Made by a program: the position numbers and the translations under genes. The notes under the pieces were generated by a model, which saw only the letters and a program-made list of their open reading frames with translations, was not told where the DNA came from and did no database searches. Shown piece by piece: positions 33,475 to 42,085 of a DNA stretch of 64,000 nt. Within the stretch, counting starts at the first letter, position 1, and every line of letters begins with the position of its first letter. The DNA lies in NCBI RefSeq assembly GCF_016905005.1, contig NZ_JADIKC010000002.1, positions 248,001-312,000 on the forward strand. Reading direction: 5' to 3'. The DNA comes from Dyella kyungheensis (GTDB taxonomy: Bacteria > Pseudomonadota > Gammaproteobacteria > Xanthomonadales > Rhodanobacteraceae).

Positions 33475-35034
33475 TCAGTGCAGTTCCACCACCACCAGAC
33501 CCTGCGGCGGGATATCGATGCTCAGGCGGCCGTTCTGCAGCGTGGCCTGTTCCGGAGCGGCGAGTTTGCCCGCCTCACGTAGCTGAGTGATCTGTTCGCG
33601 GCTCGGGGTTGCCGGGCGGCCCATCTTGTCGAAGGCGGCCACGGCGTTACCGTGATCCTGGTCCAGGCGCCACACCATGGCCTGGGTGGCCTTGCCCAGA
33701 TGCTTCAGGTCCACATCGAAGTGCTTGGCGTCGCCCGTCGGCACGCCCGGCGTGTAATCGGCGGTATCGCCCAGCGGCTTGGTGTAGTTCCACAGCGCCA
33801 GCACCACGGTGCCGTCGGCGCGGCGGGTGGCCAGCGCGCTCTCGGTCTTCAGCGGCAGCTGCGTATCGCCCAGCTTGTGCAGCATGGCGAACGCGTTGAA
33901 CGCCGGCTTCTCGATGCGATCGGCGGCGATCAGGCCAAAGCCGCCGTAGAACGGGGTCTTCACCACGCCCTGTTCGTCGAACACATCGGAGAACGACCAG
34001 TAGCTCATCATGTCCACCTTGCCCGCGCATTCGCGGATGGTGTTGGCCATCCACGGGCCCATGTAGACCGTGTCGGTGACATTGGGCAGGTTGGCGTACG
34101 AGGCGTTGTATTCGCTGTAGATCAGCGGCAGCTTCGGGAACGGCGAGGCGCCGATCTCCTTGTGCGACCGGTCCACGGCGCGGCAGACCATGTCGCGGCG
34201 CGGGATGTTCTCGTTGGTCTTGAACACGTTGTCCGCGGTGTCGTCGCCGTACACGTGCGTGCTGACGAAATCGATCGGCGCGCCGCTCTGCTTCACGTGC
34301 TTGAGGAAGTCCGGCAGCCAGGCCGCCTGGGCGGTGGCGGGGCCACCGATGCGGAACTGCTTGTCGACCGACTTCACCGTGCGCGCGGTGCGGTCATACA
34401 GCTCGTAATAGGTGTCTTTCTCGGGCTTGCCGCCCCAGAACGCGAGATTGGGTTCGTTCCACACTTCGAAGTACCAGCTGCGCACTTCCTCGACGCCGTA
34501 GCGCTCGATCTCGTGCTGCAGGAAGGCGCGCACCAGCGCATCCCATTCGGCCGGATCCTTCGGCGGCATCACGTTGGGGTGATACCAGAAGTCGTGATGG
34601 CTGTCCGGCTGGGTGCTCATTTCCGGCGGCATGAAGCCCAGCTCCACGAACGGCTTGACGCCACGCGCGAGCAGGCCGTCGTACACCTGGTCCACATAGC
34701 TGAAATTGAATTGCAGCTTGCCCTGCGCATCGCGATAAGCCACGCCCATGTCGCGGTCGAAGATGCCGTGGAAGCGGACGTAGGTGAAACCGGTGGCGCC
34801 CTTTACCGCTTCGAGATCCTTGCGGTAATCGTCGCGCAGCGCGAGCACGGCGCGGCCGGAGCCAAACATGTTTTCCCAGAAGTGCGGCAGCGGCGTGCCC
34901 TTGGCAGCGGCATCCACCTGCAGTTGCACCGAGTCGTTGCCGGCGGGCGCCGCATGCACCGAGCCAAGGAGGGCGAGGCAAGCCGCTGCGCAGGTGCGCA
35001 GGGCAAGGCGGCGGAGCGGCAACGGGCTAGTCAT
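33475..35034 (-). CDS. GH39 family beta-xylosidase, exported
   Basis: A 519-residue secreted or periplasmic glycosidase (signal peptide ending VHA-AP). The TIM-barrel motifs are complete: acid/base E194 in WYFEVWNEPNL and nucleophile E308 in PLIYSEYNAS. Also present are RFHGIFDRDMGV and the C-terminal beta-sandwich (DGTVVLALWNYTKP). GH39 retaining enzymes release xylose from xylo-oligosaccharides. Start 35034 has AAGGAA upstream. It is divergent from a GH43-family gene across a LacI-type palindrome, so both are probably induced together. Confidence 0.93.
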   Translation of the reverse strand: MTSPLPLRRLALRTCAAACLALLGSVHAAPAGNDSVQLQVDAAAKGTPLPHFWENMFGSGRAVLALRDDYRKDLEAVKGATGFTYVRFHGIFDRDMGVAYRDAQGKLQFNFSYVDQVYDGLLARGVKPFVELGFMPPEMSTQPDSHHDFWYHPNVMPPKDPAEWDALVRAFLQHEIERYGVEEVRSWYFEVWNEPNLAFWGGKPEKDTYYELYDRTARTVKSVDKQFRIGGPATAQAAWLPDFLKHVKQSGAPIDFVSTHVYGDDTADNVFKTNENIPRRDMVCRAVDRSHKEIGASPFPKLPLIYSEYNASYANLPNVTDTVYMGPWMANTIRECAGKVDMMSYWSFSDVFDEQGVVKTPFYGGFGLIAADRIEKPAFNAFAMLHKLGDTQLPLKTESALATRRADGTVVLALWNYTKPLGDTADYTPGVPTGDAKHFDVDLKHLGKATQAMVWRLDQDHGNAVAAFDKMGRPATPSREQITQLREAGKLAAPEQATLQNGRLSIDIPPQGLVVVELH

Positions 35035-35093
35035 GACGATTCCTTCGAGCAACGGGGAAGTGGGTTGGCCGGCCGTGTTTGGGCGGCTACGAT

Positions 35094-35105
35094 GTAAACG
35101 TTTAC
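35094..35105. promoter_or_regulatory. LacI/GalR-type operator between the GH39 and GH43 genes
   Basis: The perfect 12-bp palindrome GTAAACGTTTAC sits in the divergent gap, about 60 bp before the GH39 start and 110 bp before the GH43 start. It has the central CG and the half-site pattern of LacI/GalR-family operators. No LacI-type gene lies within the window. Confidence 0.8.
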
Positions 35106-35204
35106 GCGACTGGTCACGGAGTCTCTTACAGACCGGCCCACGTGATCAATAAGGGAAGTTCACAGAATCCGGAGCTGCTGCGCCGCAGCATGGTAAGCGA
35201 GCCT

Positions 35205-37067
35205 ATGTCACGTCCTATTCGTACGGCCTTTGTTCCCCTCCAGCGTGCCGCTCTTTGCTGCATGGCACTGCTGGCCGCCACCACCGCTACGGGCGCCATG
35301 GCGGCGCCGCAGACGTGGACCAACCCGCTCGACATCGACTACCGCTACAACTTCGAGCAGATGAACGAGGGCATTTCCTACCGTACCGGCGCCGACCCGG
35401 CGATGGTCCGCTACGGCGACGCCTACTACCTGTTCATGACCATGGCCGACGGCTACTGGCACTCCAGCGACCTGGTGCACTGGGACTTCGTCAAGCCCGA
35501 CCACTGGCCGTTCGACAGCGAAGTGGCGCCGGCGACGCTGGTCGCGGACGGCAAGCTGTTCCTGATGCAATCGGCCACCGATCCGCGCCCGCTGATGGTC
35601 TCCACCGATCCGGCGCACGGCCGCTGGCAGTTCTGGACGCGATTGCTGCCGCCGGTTCCCGGCGCGGTATCCAGTGCAGGCGAGTGGGCGATCAAGCCCG
35701 GCGAACTGCCGCCGGGTCCGTGGGATCCCGCGCTGTTCCAGGACGACGACGGCAAGGTCTATCTCTACTGGGACTCGTCGAACGTGTATCCGCTGTACGG
35801 CGCGCAGCTCGACATGAAGTTTGCCGAGGCGCCGGAAGGCGACGGCAAGCGGCTGGCCTTCCTCACGCGTCCGCAACCGCTGCTTCAGCTCGATCCCGCC
35901 GAGCACGGCTGGGAACGCTTCGGCCAGGACCACACCGACAATGTCACGAAGCCCTTCCTCGAAGGCGCCTGGATGAACCGCCACGGCAACCGCTACTACC
36001 TGCAGTACGCGGCGCCGGGTACCGAATACAACGTCTACGGTACCGGCGTCGTGGTGGGCGACGCGCCGCTCGGCCCGTTCCACTACGCACCGTACAACCC
36101 CATCGGCGAGAAGCCGGGCGGCTTCGTCACCGGCGTAGGCCACGGTTCCACGTTCGAAGATGCGCACGGCAACGTGTGGAACACCGGCACCTCATGGATA
36201 GGCGCCAACTGGACCTTCGAACGGCGCATCGGGCTCTATCCGTCGGGTTTCCATACGGACGGCCAAATGTGGATCGACACGCGCTTCGGCGACTTCCCGC
36301 ACCGCATGCCCGACCATGCATTGAAGGAAGGCGAGGACACCTTCACCGGCTGGATGCTGCTGTCGTATCACAAGAAAGCCACGGCCTCGTCGTCGCTGCC
36401 CGATCATCCCGCCTCGACCACCACGGACGAAAACCCGCGTACGTTCTGGGTCGCCGCCAGCAACACGGCCGGCCAGACACTCACGGTCGACCTGGGCGGC
36501 GAACGCACGGTGCGCGCCGTGCAGGTGAACTTCGCGGACTATCGATCCGGCCGCTTCGGCGATGCGCCCGACATCGTGACCCAATTCGTGCTGGAAGGAT
36601 CGCGAGACGGCGCGCACTGGAGCACGCTGGCCGATCTGTCGCACGAAACACGCGATCGCGCCAATGCCTACGTCGAACTCGATCAGGCGGCACGCGTGCG
36701 CTACGTGCGCTATGTCCACAAGCACGTGGGTGCACGCACGCTGGCCATTTCGGATCTGCGCGTGTTCGGCAATGCCGATGGTGCGCTACCCGCCGCGCCG
36801 ACCCTGGTGTCGGCCAAGCGAATGAGCGACACGCGCGACGCCGAGATCGTGTGGACGCCGGTGCCCGGTGCCGTGGGCTACAACGTGCGTTGGGGCCTGG
36901 CCGCCGATCGCCTGCACTCCACCTATCAACGCTTCGCCGATCAGCCGACGCGCCTGCTGCTGCACTCGTTGAACAAGGGCGTGGATTACGTTGTGGCGGT
37001 GGAAGCGTTCGATGAGCACGGCGTATCGGTTCTTTCGGCCGTGAAGAGCCTGCCCGCGGGCGAGTGA
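35205..37067 (+). CDS. GH43 family glycosidase with discoidin (F5/8C) and FN3 domains, exported
   Basis: A 620-residue exported protein (signal peptide ending MAA-PQ). The five-bladed propeller has the GH43 triad: base D64 in TGADPAMV, pKa modulator D174 in WDPALFQDDDGK and acid E253 in FLEGAW. It is followed by an F5/8-type-C carbohydrate-binding domain (~390-525: TFWVAASNTAGQTLTVDLGG to ISDLRVFGN) and an FN3 domain (~530-615). Likely substrates are beta-xylosides or arabinoxylan side chains. ATG 35190 is an alternative start. It shares its control region with the GH39 gene. Confidence 0.92.
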   Translation: MSRPIRTAFVPLQRAALCCMALLAATTATGAMAAPQTWTNPLDIDYRYNFEQMNEGISYRTGADPAMVRYGDAYYLFMTMADGYWHSSDLVHWDFVKPDHWPFDSEVAPATLVADGKLFLMQSATDPRPLMVSTDPAHGRWQFWTRLLPPVPGAVSSAGEWAIKPGELPPGPWDPALFQDDDGKVYLYWDSSNVYPLYGAQLDMKFAEAPEGDGKRLAFLTRPQPLLQLDPAEHGWERFGQDHTDNVTKPFLEGAWMNRHGNRYYLQYAAPGTEYNVYGTGVVVGDAPLGPFHYAPYNPIGEKPGGFVTGVGHGSTFEDAHGNVWNTGTSWIGANWTFERRIGLYPSGFHTDGQMWIDTRFGDFPHRMPDHALKEGEDTFTGWMLLSYHKKATASSSLPDHPASTTTDENPRTFWVAASNTAGQTLTVDLGGERTVRAVQVNFADYRSGRFGDAPDIVTQFVLEGSRDGAHWSTLADLSHETRDRANAYVELDQAARVRYVRYVHKHVGARTLAISDLRVFGNADGALPAAPTLVSAKRMSDTRDAEIVWTPVPGAVGYNVRWGLAADRLHSTYQRFADQPTRLLLHSLNKGVDYVVAVEAFDEHGVSVLSAVKSLPAGE

Positions 37068-38477
37068 TCAGCCTTCCAGCGTCTGGCGCAGCTGCTGCAA
37101 GGCCGGCAGCAGCGCCTCGGGCTGGCGCAGCGACTTGCGCGCGGCGCCAATGGCCTGGCGCACGCGTCCTGGCGTTTCTCCGCGCACGATCACATCGATC
37201 ACCGGGGTACGGCAGGCCAGCAGCGTGTCCACCCAGTCGGCCGGTTGCAACGTCCGGAAACGGTGCGTGAACCGACGCGCGGCGCGGAACGGCGCGGCCA
37301 TGTCTTCCAGTTCGTCCAGCGTCCTGGCCACGCGTGCGGGCAGGCGCTCGGCGGTGGCCGGGTCGGTCGCTTCCGCCATGGCGGCCAGCGCGTCGGCCAG
37401 CCGTCGACGCAGCACATCGCTGGAACGCACCGGCACCACCCACCATGCCGAGGCCAGGCCAATCGCGGCGCCAATCACGATCTCTTCGAGCCGCAACCAC
37501 AACAGCGTGCCCGGCGGCTGCGGCTCAAAGCCTTGCAGCAGTGCCAGTGCCAGCGTGACGAACAGCGCCCACCACGCATAACCCAGCGGACGCAGCCACA
37601 CGCCGAAGAACAGTGCCACGAGAATCAGCACGCCCGTCGTCGATGGATTGGCACCGGTGTGGATCGTCAACGACATCGCCAGCACCGTGCCCACTGCGGC
37701 ACCCGCGACGCGCAGTCCGCTCTTGTAGGCCACATCCAGTCGCCCTCGATTGCCGCTGTTGACGATGAAGGCCGTCAACACGATCCACGCCCAGCGCTCC
37801 TTGAAGAACAGGTAACCGACCACGAACGACAGCGCCAGCGCCACGGCCATCTGGATGGCCATACGCGTGCTGGCGACAGGCCGCATGCCGCCCTCCTGCG
37901 CCGGTGTGGCCGGTGCATGCTCCAGCGCCCGTATCGGCGGCAACCAACGCAGTCGACGCGCAAGCAGATGAAACACCGTCACCCACAGCAACGACAGCAA
38001 GGCCACCACGATCGGTACGAGCACAGGGGCGAGCAGGCCATTCGAAGGCGCGTGTATATGCGGCAGCGTCAGCAACGTCACGAACGGCAGGGCAATCAGG
38101 CGTCCCGCGCGCCGCGCCATCGAACCGAACCGGCGCAACCAGATTGCCAGGAACATCCCGGCCACGAACGCCAGCGCACCTACCCATGGCGTGTGACGCA
38201 GCAATAAACCCACACCCATCGCCACGAAGCCGACCAGTGGCAATGCGACAACCGCCTCCAGCCGTCCGCGCAGATCGTGATCCATATGGCTGCGCGACAA
38301 CGACAGACTCAACACCACCGCCAACACCGCCGGCCCGCCGCCCGGCGCAATCTCAAGCGTACAAAGCAGGGTAGCCAGCACCGCCAGCATCGTCACCACC
38401 GCTTCCACCAGCGGCTGCAACAGGATCGACCCGCGCGACCGGGCCATGCGAATCCATGCGGGCAGGGTGTCGGCCAT
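37068..38477 (-). CDS. FUSC family inner-membrane protein (aromatic-acid-exporter-like)
   Basis: A 469-residue protein with two blocks of membrane helices (residues ~20-175 and ~205-345), separated by a short cytoplasmic loop and followed by a soluble helical tail. The second block has the typical FUSC motif ERWAWIVLTAFIVNSGNRGR and GLRVAGAAVGTVLA. FUSC proteins resemble AaeB/YccS and are implicated in export of aromatic acids. The stop abuts the GH43 stop with no gap. A role in exporting hydroxycinnamates released from xylan would fit the neighbourhood but is speculation. Confidence 0.85.
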   Translation of the reverse strand: MADTLPAWIRMARSRGSILLQPLVEAVVTMLAVLATLLCTLEIAPGGGPAVLAVVLSLSLSRSHMDHDLRGRLEAVVALPLVGFVAMGVGLLLRHTPWVGALAFVAGMFLAIWLRRFGSMARRAGRLIALPFVTLLTLPHIHAPSNGLLAPVLVPIVVALLSLLWVTVFHLLARRLRWLPPIRALEHAPATPAQEGGMRPVASTRMAIQMAVALALSFVVGYLFFKERWAWIVLTAFIVNSGNRGRLDVAYKSGLRVAGAAVGTVLAMSLTIHTGANPSTTGVLILVALFFGVWLRPLGYAWWALFVTLALALLQGFEPQPPGTLLWLRLEEIVIGAAIGLASAWWVVPVRSSDVLRRRLADALAAMAEATDPATAERLPARVARTLDELEDMAAPFRAARRFTHRFRTLQPADWVDTLLACRTPVIDVIVRGETPGRVRQAIGAARKSLRQPEALLPALQQLRQTLEG

Positions 38478-38528
38478 AAGGGTTGGGTGGGCGGAGTGAA
38501 GGCGCCACTATAGATCGACAGGTGAAGG

Positions 38529-39350
38529 TTAAGAAGGCGAGCGCAACCCGCGGCAAAGATTCTCGGTCATCTGGTCCACCGGAAAGCACGACTCGATGTG
38601 CAGATCGTCCACGGTGACGTCCCAAGGGGTTCCGAACGTCGTAATGGTCGAGAAGAAACGATACGTTCCGGCACTCCCTCGAAGGACGGTCGTCATCATG
38701 GATGCAGGTGGATTGCTGGCAACACGCCGCCGCCAGGCTGCGGGCACATCCGGGTACTGCAGGACTTCGCTTAGCAGATGTTTTGCAACAGCATCCGTCG
38801 GATGGGTGGCGACCAACTCCTGCAGATGACGAAGCAGGTTCTGTGCGATCTCATGCCAGTTCTCCACGGCTCCTCGCAGGTCGCCCGGATCGAAAAACTG
38901 CCGGATCATGTTGGCATGCCTGGGCTTGCGTCCCTGCATCACATCCGCGTTGACGCGGGCCGCCGCTTCGTTGGCCCACAGGATGTCCCAGTGCCTGTTC
39001 ATCACGAAGGCGGGATAGGGCTCCTGCTGGTTGAGGATGCAGTCGATCGCATGACGGACCTGCGCCAGCTCGGGTCCGTCGATGTGCGATTCACCGTACG
39101 CAGCGGCGTACCCTGCCGCTTTAAGCAGCTGATTGCGATCACGCAGCGGCATGTTCATGGCACCCGCCAGACGATCGAGCACCTCCCTGCTGGGCTGCGA
39201 CTTTCCGCATTCGATGAAGCTCAGATGCCGTGGGGATATCTCTGCATCCGCAGCGAGTGCGGCCTGGCTCAGGCGATGCGCATCGCGCCATCCCCGCAAT
39301 AGCGAACCGACATCGCCGGTGGGTAATGATTCAAGGAGTCGCTGCTGCAT
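38529..39350 (-). CDS. HTH regulator with MmyB-like ligand-binding domain
   Basis: A 273-residue protein: Xre-type HTH at residues ~14-70 (LLRGWRDAHRLSQAALAADA, EISPRHLSFIECGKSQPSRE) and a C-terminal MmyB-like (PF17765) domain with YPAFVMNRHWDILWANEAAA and the closing FGTPWDVTVDDLHIESCFP. Such regulators usually control a divergent neighbouring gene, often encoding an oxidoreductase or hydrolase. Here the divergent neighbour is the alpha/beta hydrolase at 39471, and an inverted repeat lies between them. Confidence 0.92.
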   Translation of the reverse strand: MQQRLLESLPTGDVGSLLRGWRDAHRLSQAALAADAEISPRHLSFIECGKSQPSREVLDRLAGAMNMPLRDRNQLLKAAGYAAAYGESHIDGPELAQVRHAIDCILNQQEPYPAFVMNRHWDILWANEAAARVNADVMQGRKPRHANMIRQFFDPGDLRGAVENWHEIAQNLLRHLQELVATHPTDAVAKHLLSEVLQYPDVPAAWRRRVASNPPASMMTTVLRGSAGTYRFFSTITTFGTPWDVTVDDLHIESCFPVDQMTENLCRGLRSPS

Positions 39351-39373
39351 ATATCACACTCTTTGTCCGACGC

Positions 39374-39400
39374 CATGACGTCCGAGGTAATCACGTCATG
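39374..39400. promoter_or_regulatory. Inverted repeat between the MmyB-type regulator and the hydrolase
   Basis: CATGACGT (39374-39381) and ACGTCATG (39393-39400) are perfect 8-bp arms with an 11-bp spacer, centred in the 120-bp divergent gap. This is the best candidate operator for the adjacent HTH regulator. Confidence 0.6.
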
Positions 39401-39470
39401 ATCCATGAGGTTATTCGTGCGGTGGCCTGTTGCTGAAACTATGCATGCATCCATCCACCGGAGCATTTGA

Positions 39471-40457
39471 ATGAATCGCCGCACGTTCCTCAATATCAGT
39501 GTTGCAAGCGGCGTCGCCCTGCTGGCGGGCAGTATATGGGCGCGCACCGCCAGGCACGCGAGTGCAGCGGGAGTTATTGCCACCAGCGCTTCCGCATTCG
39601 TAAAGCGGCGCAAATATCTTGTAACGGCTTACGGAGACATCGCCTATGTCGATGTCGGCAGCGGTCCGGCGGCGCTCTTCCTGCACGGCTTCCCGCTCAA
39701 CTCGTTCCAATGGCGTGACGCCATCCAGAGCCTTGCTCCCTACCGTCGCTGCCTGGCGCCCGATTTCCTGGGCCTGGGCTACACCCGGGTGGGCGAGGGA
39801 GTGAGCATGAAGCCTGTCAACCAAGTCGCCATGCTCATTGCGTTTCTCGACAAACTCGGCATCGACAAGGTGGACGTCGTAGGCAACGACAGTGGCGGCG
39901 CGGTGGCCCAGCTTCTGGCCGTCCACCATCCGGAGCGCATCCGCAGTGTGCTTCTGACCAATTGCGACACCGAGATCGAATGCCCACCGAAGGCGATGAA
40001 TCCGGTGATCGAACTGGCCGGACAGAACAGATTCGCCGAGGAATGGCTGCTGCCCTGGTGGAAGGATCCGAATGTTGCCCGAACGCCGGAAGGTTTTGGC
40101 GGCATGTGCTACGCCGATCCGTCGAATCCGACGAACGAGGCCGTAGCGACCTACTTCACACCCTTGGTGCAGAGCGCCGAGCTGCGCCACCGAACCAACC
40201 AGTTCGCTTCGGCCCTGGCCAGGAATTCGCTCGAAGGCATCGGGCCTGCGCTCAAAGCCAGCTGCATTCCGATGGGCGTGGTCTGGGGCACCGCCGATAG
40301 CATCTTCAGTATCGACGGCCTCCACTATCTGACCGAGAACATCGGCAACCTCAGATTCGCCGAGCGTCTGGACGGCTATAAATTGTTCTGGCCCGAAGAG
40401 CGCCCCGATGTGATCCGCGACCAGGCGCTCAGGCTATGGAAGGCGCGATGCCAATGA
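39471..40457 (+). CDS. Alpha/beta hydrolase, twin-arginine-type signal, lacking the usual catalytic histidine
   Basis: A 328-residue protein with an RR-containing signal region (MNRRTFLN...). The fold resembles haloalkane dehalogenase/epoxide hydrolase: oxyanion HGFP (72-75), nucleophile Asp140 in GNDSGG and a third acid in WGTADSIFS. The C-terminal segment, where relatives have G-H-F before PEERP, reads DGYKLFWPEERP, so the normal base histidine is absent. The enzyme may therefore be inactive, use another base, or stop at the covalent ester step. It is divergent from the MmyB-type regulator. Confidence 0.85.
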   Translation: MNRRTFLNISVASGVALLAGSIWARTARHASAAGVIATSASAFVKRRKYLVTAYGDIAYVDVGSGPAALFLHGFPLNSFQWRDAIQSLAPYRRCLAPDFLGLGYTRVGEGVSMKPVNQVAMLIAFLDKLGIDKVDVVGNDSGGAVAQLLAVHHPERIRSVLLTNCDTEIECPPKAMNPVIELAGQNRFAEEWLLPWWKDPNVARTPEGFGGMCYADPSNPTNEAVATYFTPLVQSAELRHRTNQFASALARNSLEGIGPALKASCIPMGVVWGTADSIFSIDGLHYLTENIGNLRFAERLDGYKLFWPEERPDVIRDQALRLWKARCQ

Positions 40458-40910
40458 TGCCGAAGCGATCTGCGAGGCCATGAGCCGCTCAAGTATGTCC
40501 GGAGTCAGAACTGAACATTGCGGTGGCGCGTGCTTGCAGGGCGTCAGTCATGATGTGACGCAGGGTGTCGATGATCTGCAACTGAGCGTGCGGCACCCGA
40601 CTCAAGACATATGGATTGCCAATACGCCAAATGTCCTAATGGCATGACGCTTGTTCACGCAGTTACATACTGGTTATCGACGAAGCAACGGTCCTGGCGC
40701 GGGGAAGGCGCACAGGATCCTCTGGGGGGAGGCTCCGCTGTTGGATTTGGTTGGTTGCATCAGGGGAGGCCTGTGCCTTTCCCTTGATTCTGTTTGCTTG
40801 TCGAGCTCACCTCTTGTGTGTCTGTCGTCGGTTGTCTTGCGAACGCAAGTTTTTGCGTTGGCGATGTCTCCTGGATGTTGTCTCGTTGGCATGGATGCCA
40901 GGGTATGTGC
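40458..40910. other. 453-bp region without a confident gene
   Basis: This gap precedes the AraC gene. Its base composition is less GC-rich than its surroundings, especially 40600-40870. No frame shows both a start signal and a recognisable product. A minus-strand stretch (about 40500-40635) reads as ~45 plausible codons without a start and could be the end of a decayed gene. The 3' part probably carries the AraC promoter and leader, including the hairpin at 40842-40859. Confidence 0.5.
40842..40859. promoter_or_regulatory. Inverted repeat upstream of the AraC gene
   Basis: AACGCAA (40842-40848) and TTGCGTT (40853-40859) are perfect 7-bp arms with a 4-nt spacer, 52 bp before the chosen start codon. 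It could be a regulator site or an mRNA hairpin in the leader. Confidence 0.4.
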
Positions 40911-41909
40911 ATGACCGGGATCCTGGCGTTCGACAGCGCGGGTTTGCCGGAGACCGACGCGTTCGAGCGCTATCGTCGGCTCCATGCGCCAGACGTCGAA
41001 GTGGAGAAGGCGCCATCGCCGTTCTTTGCGCGCATGCGGAGCTGGTGGCTGGATCGTTCGAAGCTGTCAGTATGCGAATACGGCGGCGTTCGCCATGTGC
41101 GAAACGAGTATGACGCCCGTGACGGTCTTGACCATTTCGTCTTGCATCACGTGGTGAGCGGTGAACTACGGGCTGGCGCCCTGGGTCGGCCAGTTCGGAT
41201 CGATCCCGGCCAAACAGTGGTCCTGGATGCAAGAGTTCCCATGGAAGCAAGCTCGGCGAGCGTCCGGGTGATCACCATGAATGTGACGCGCGAGGCGATG
41301 CTCGCGGCGGCCGGGTCAGCGCTTGGCCTCCACGGATATTGCATCGACCACCGCCAGGGCGCGTTGCTGTCTTCGCTGTTGCGCGAACTGGTGGAACAGA
41401 TCCCGCATTTGGCTGTCGGCGCACATGGCGCGGTATTACGCACGCTGGTGGATCTGCTCTCGGTTGCATTGCATCCGACAGGTGCGACGGTGCGCCCGGA
41501 TGCTTTCCGGTTTGAGCATGCGCGGCACGAAGCGGCGCGCCAGGTCATTGAGGCAAATGCCGGCTCGCCGGATTTCTCCGTGCAGGACGTGATGAATGCC
41601 ACCGGCTTGTCGCGGACCGGTCTTTATCGTTTGTTCGAGCATTCGGGTGGCGTGGTCCGCTACATCCAGCAATGTCGACTGCAGCGCTTGCGCGTGCAAC
41701 TGGATGACCGTGCTTTCGACGCACAACCGCTTGCGGAGCTGGCGCCGCTGCTCGGATTTTCCAGCGAGAGCCATGCGGGGCGGTTGTTCAAGCAGATGTT
41801 CGGCGTGTCGCCCGGTGCTTACCGCGCTGCGAGCATTCGCGCGCAGGAGCACGCCTCGATCGACACGAAGGCCGTCCACGGGACGGGGAGGTTGTGCCAG
41901 GTGGCCTGA
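40911..41909 (+). CDS. AraC family transcriptional regulator
   Basis: A 332-residue regulator with an N-terminal AraC-binding-like sensing domain (VCEYGGVRHVRNEYDARDGL, LHHVVSGELRAG, DPGQTVVLDARVP) and a C-terminal double HTH (ANAGSPDFSVQDVMNATGLS, TGLYRLFEHSGG, LRVQL, APLLGFSSESHAGRLFKQMF). ATG 40911 is chosen because AGGG lies 7 bases upstream; the upstream in-frame ATGs lack support. It lies upstream of, and on the same strand as, the sulfotransferase and the giant autotransporter. It is the only local candidate to regulate them. Confidence 0.9.
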   Translation: MTGILAFDSAGLPETDAFERYRRLHAPDVEVEKAPSPFFARMRSWWLDRSKLSVCEYGGVRHVRNEYDARDGLDHFVLHHVVSGELRAGALGRPVRIDPGQTVVLDARVPMEASSASVRVITMNVTREAMLAAAGSALGLHGYCIDHRQGALLSSLLRELVEQIPHLAVGAHGAVLRTLVDLLSVALHPTGATVRPDAFRFEHARHEAARQVIEANAGSPDFSVQDVMNATGLSRTGLYRLFEHSGGVVRYIQQCRLQRLRVQLDDRAFDAQPLAELAPLLGFSSESHAGRLFKQMFGVSPGAYRAASIRAQEHASIDTKAVHGTGRLCQVA

Positions 41910-42085
41910 AGCCGGACCGGCCGGCTGGTACGTGCGTCGCACTGCTGGGACGCACAGACATGTTGCTGGTCGGCGGGGTCGCACTAGCATTCTTCGGTTT
42001 CGAGTGACAAGTCATTCACAAAGAACGCGAGAACGATGGGGTTCGTGGAACGCGTTGATCGACGCAAGTCCGTACAGGGGTAACG

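Noticed and set aside
33652..35097. A 481-codon plus-strand frame opposite the GH39 gene
   Set aside because: It is antisense to an intact glycosidase with both catalytic glutamates, and its product is low-complexity.
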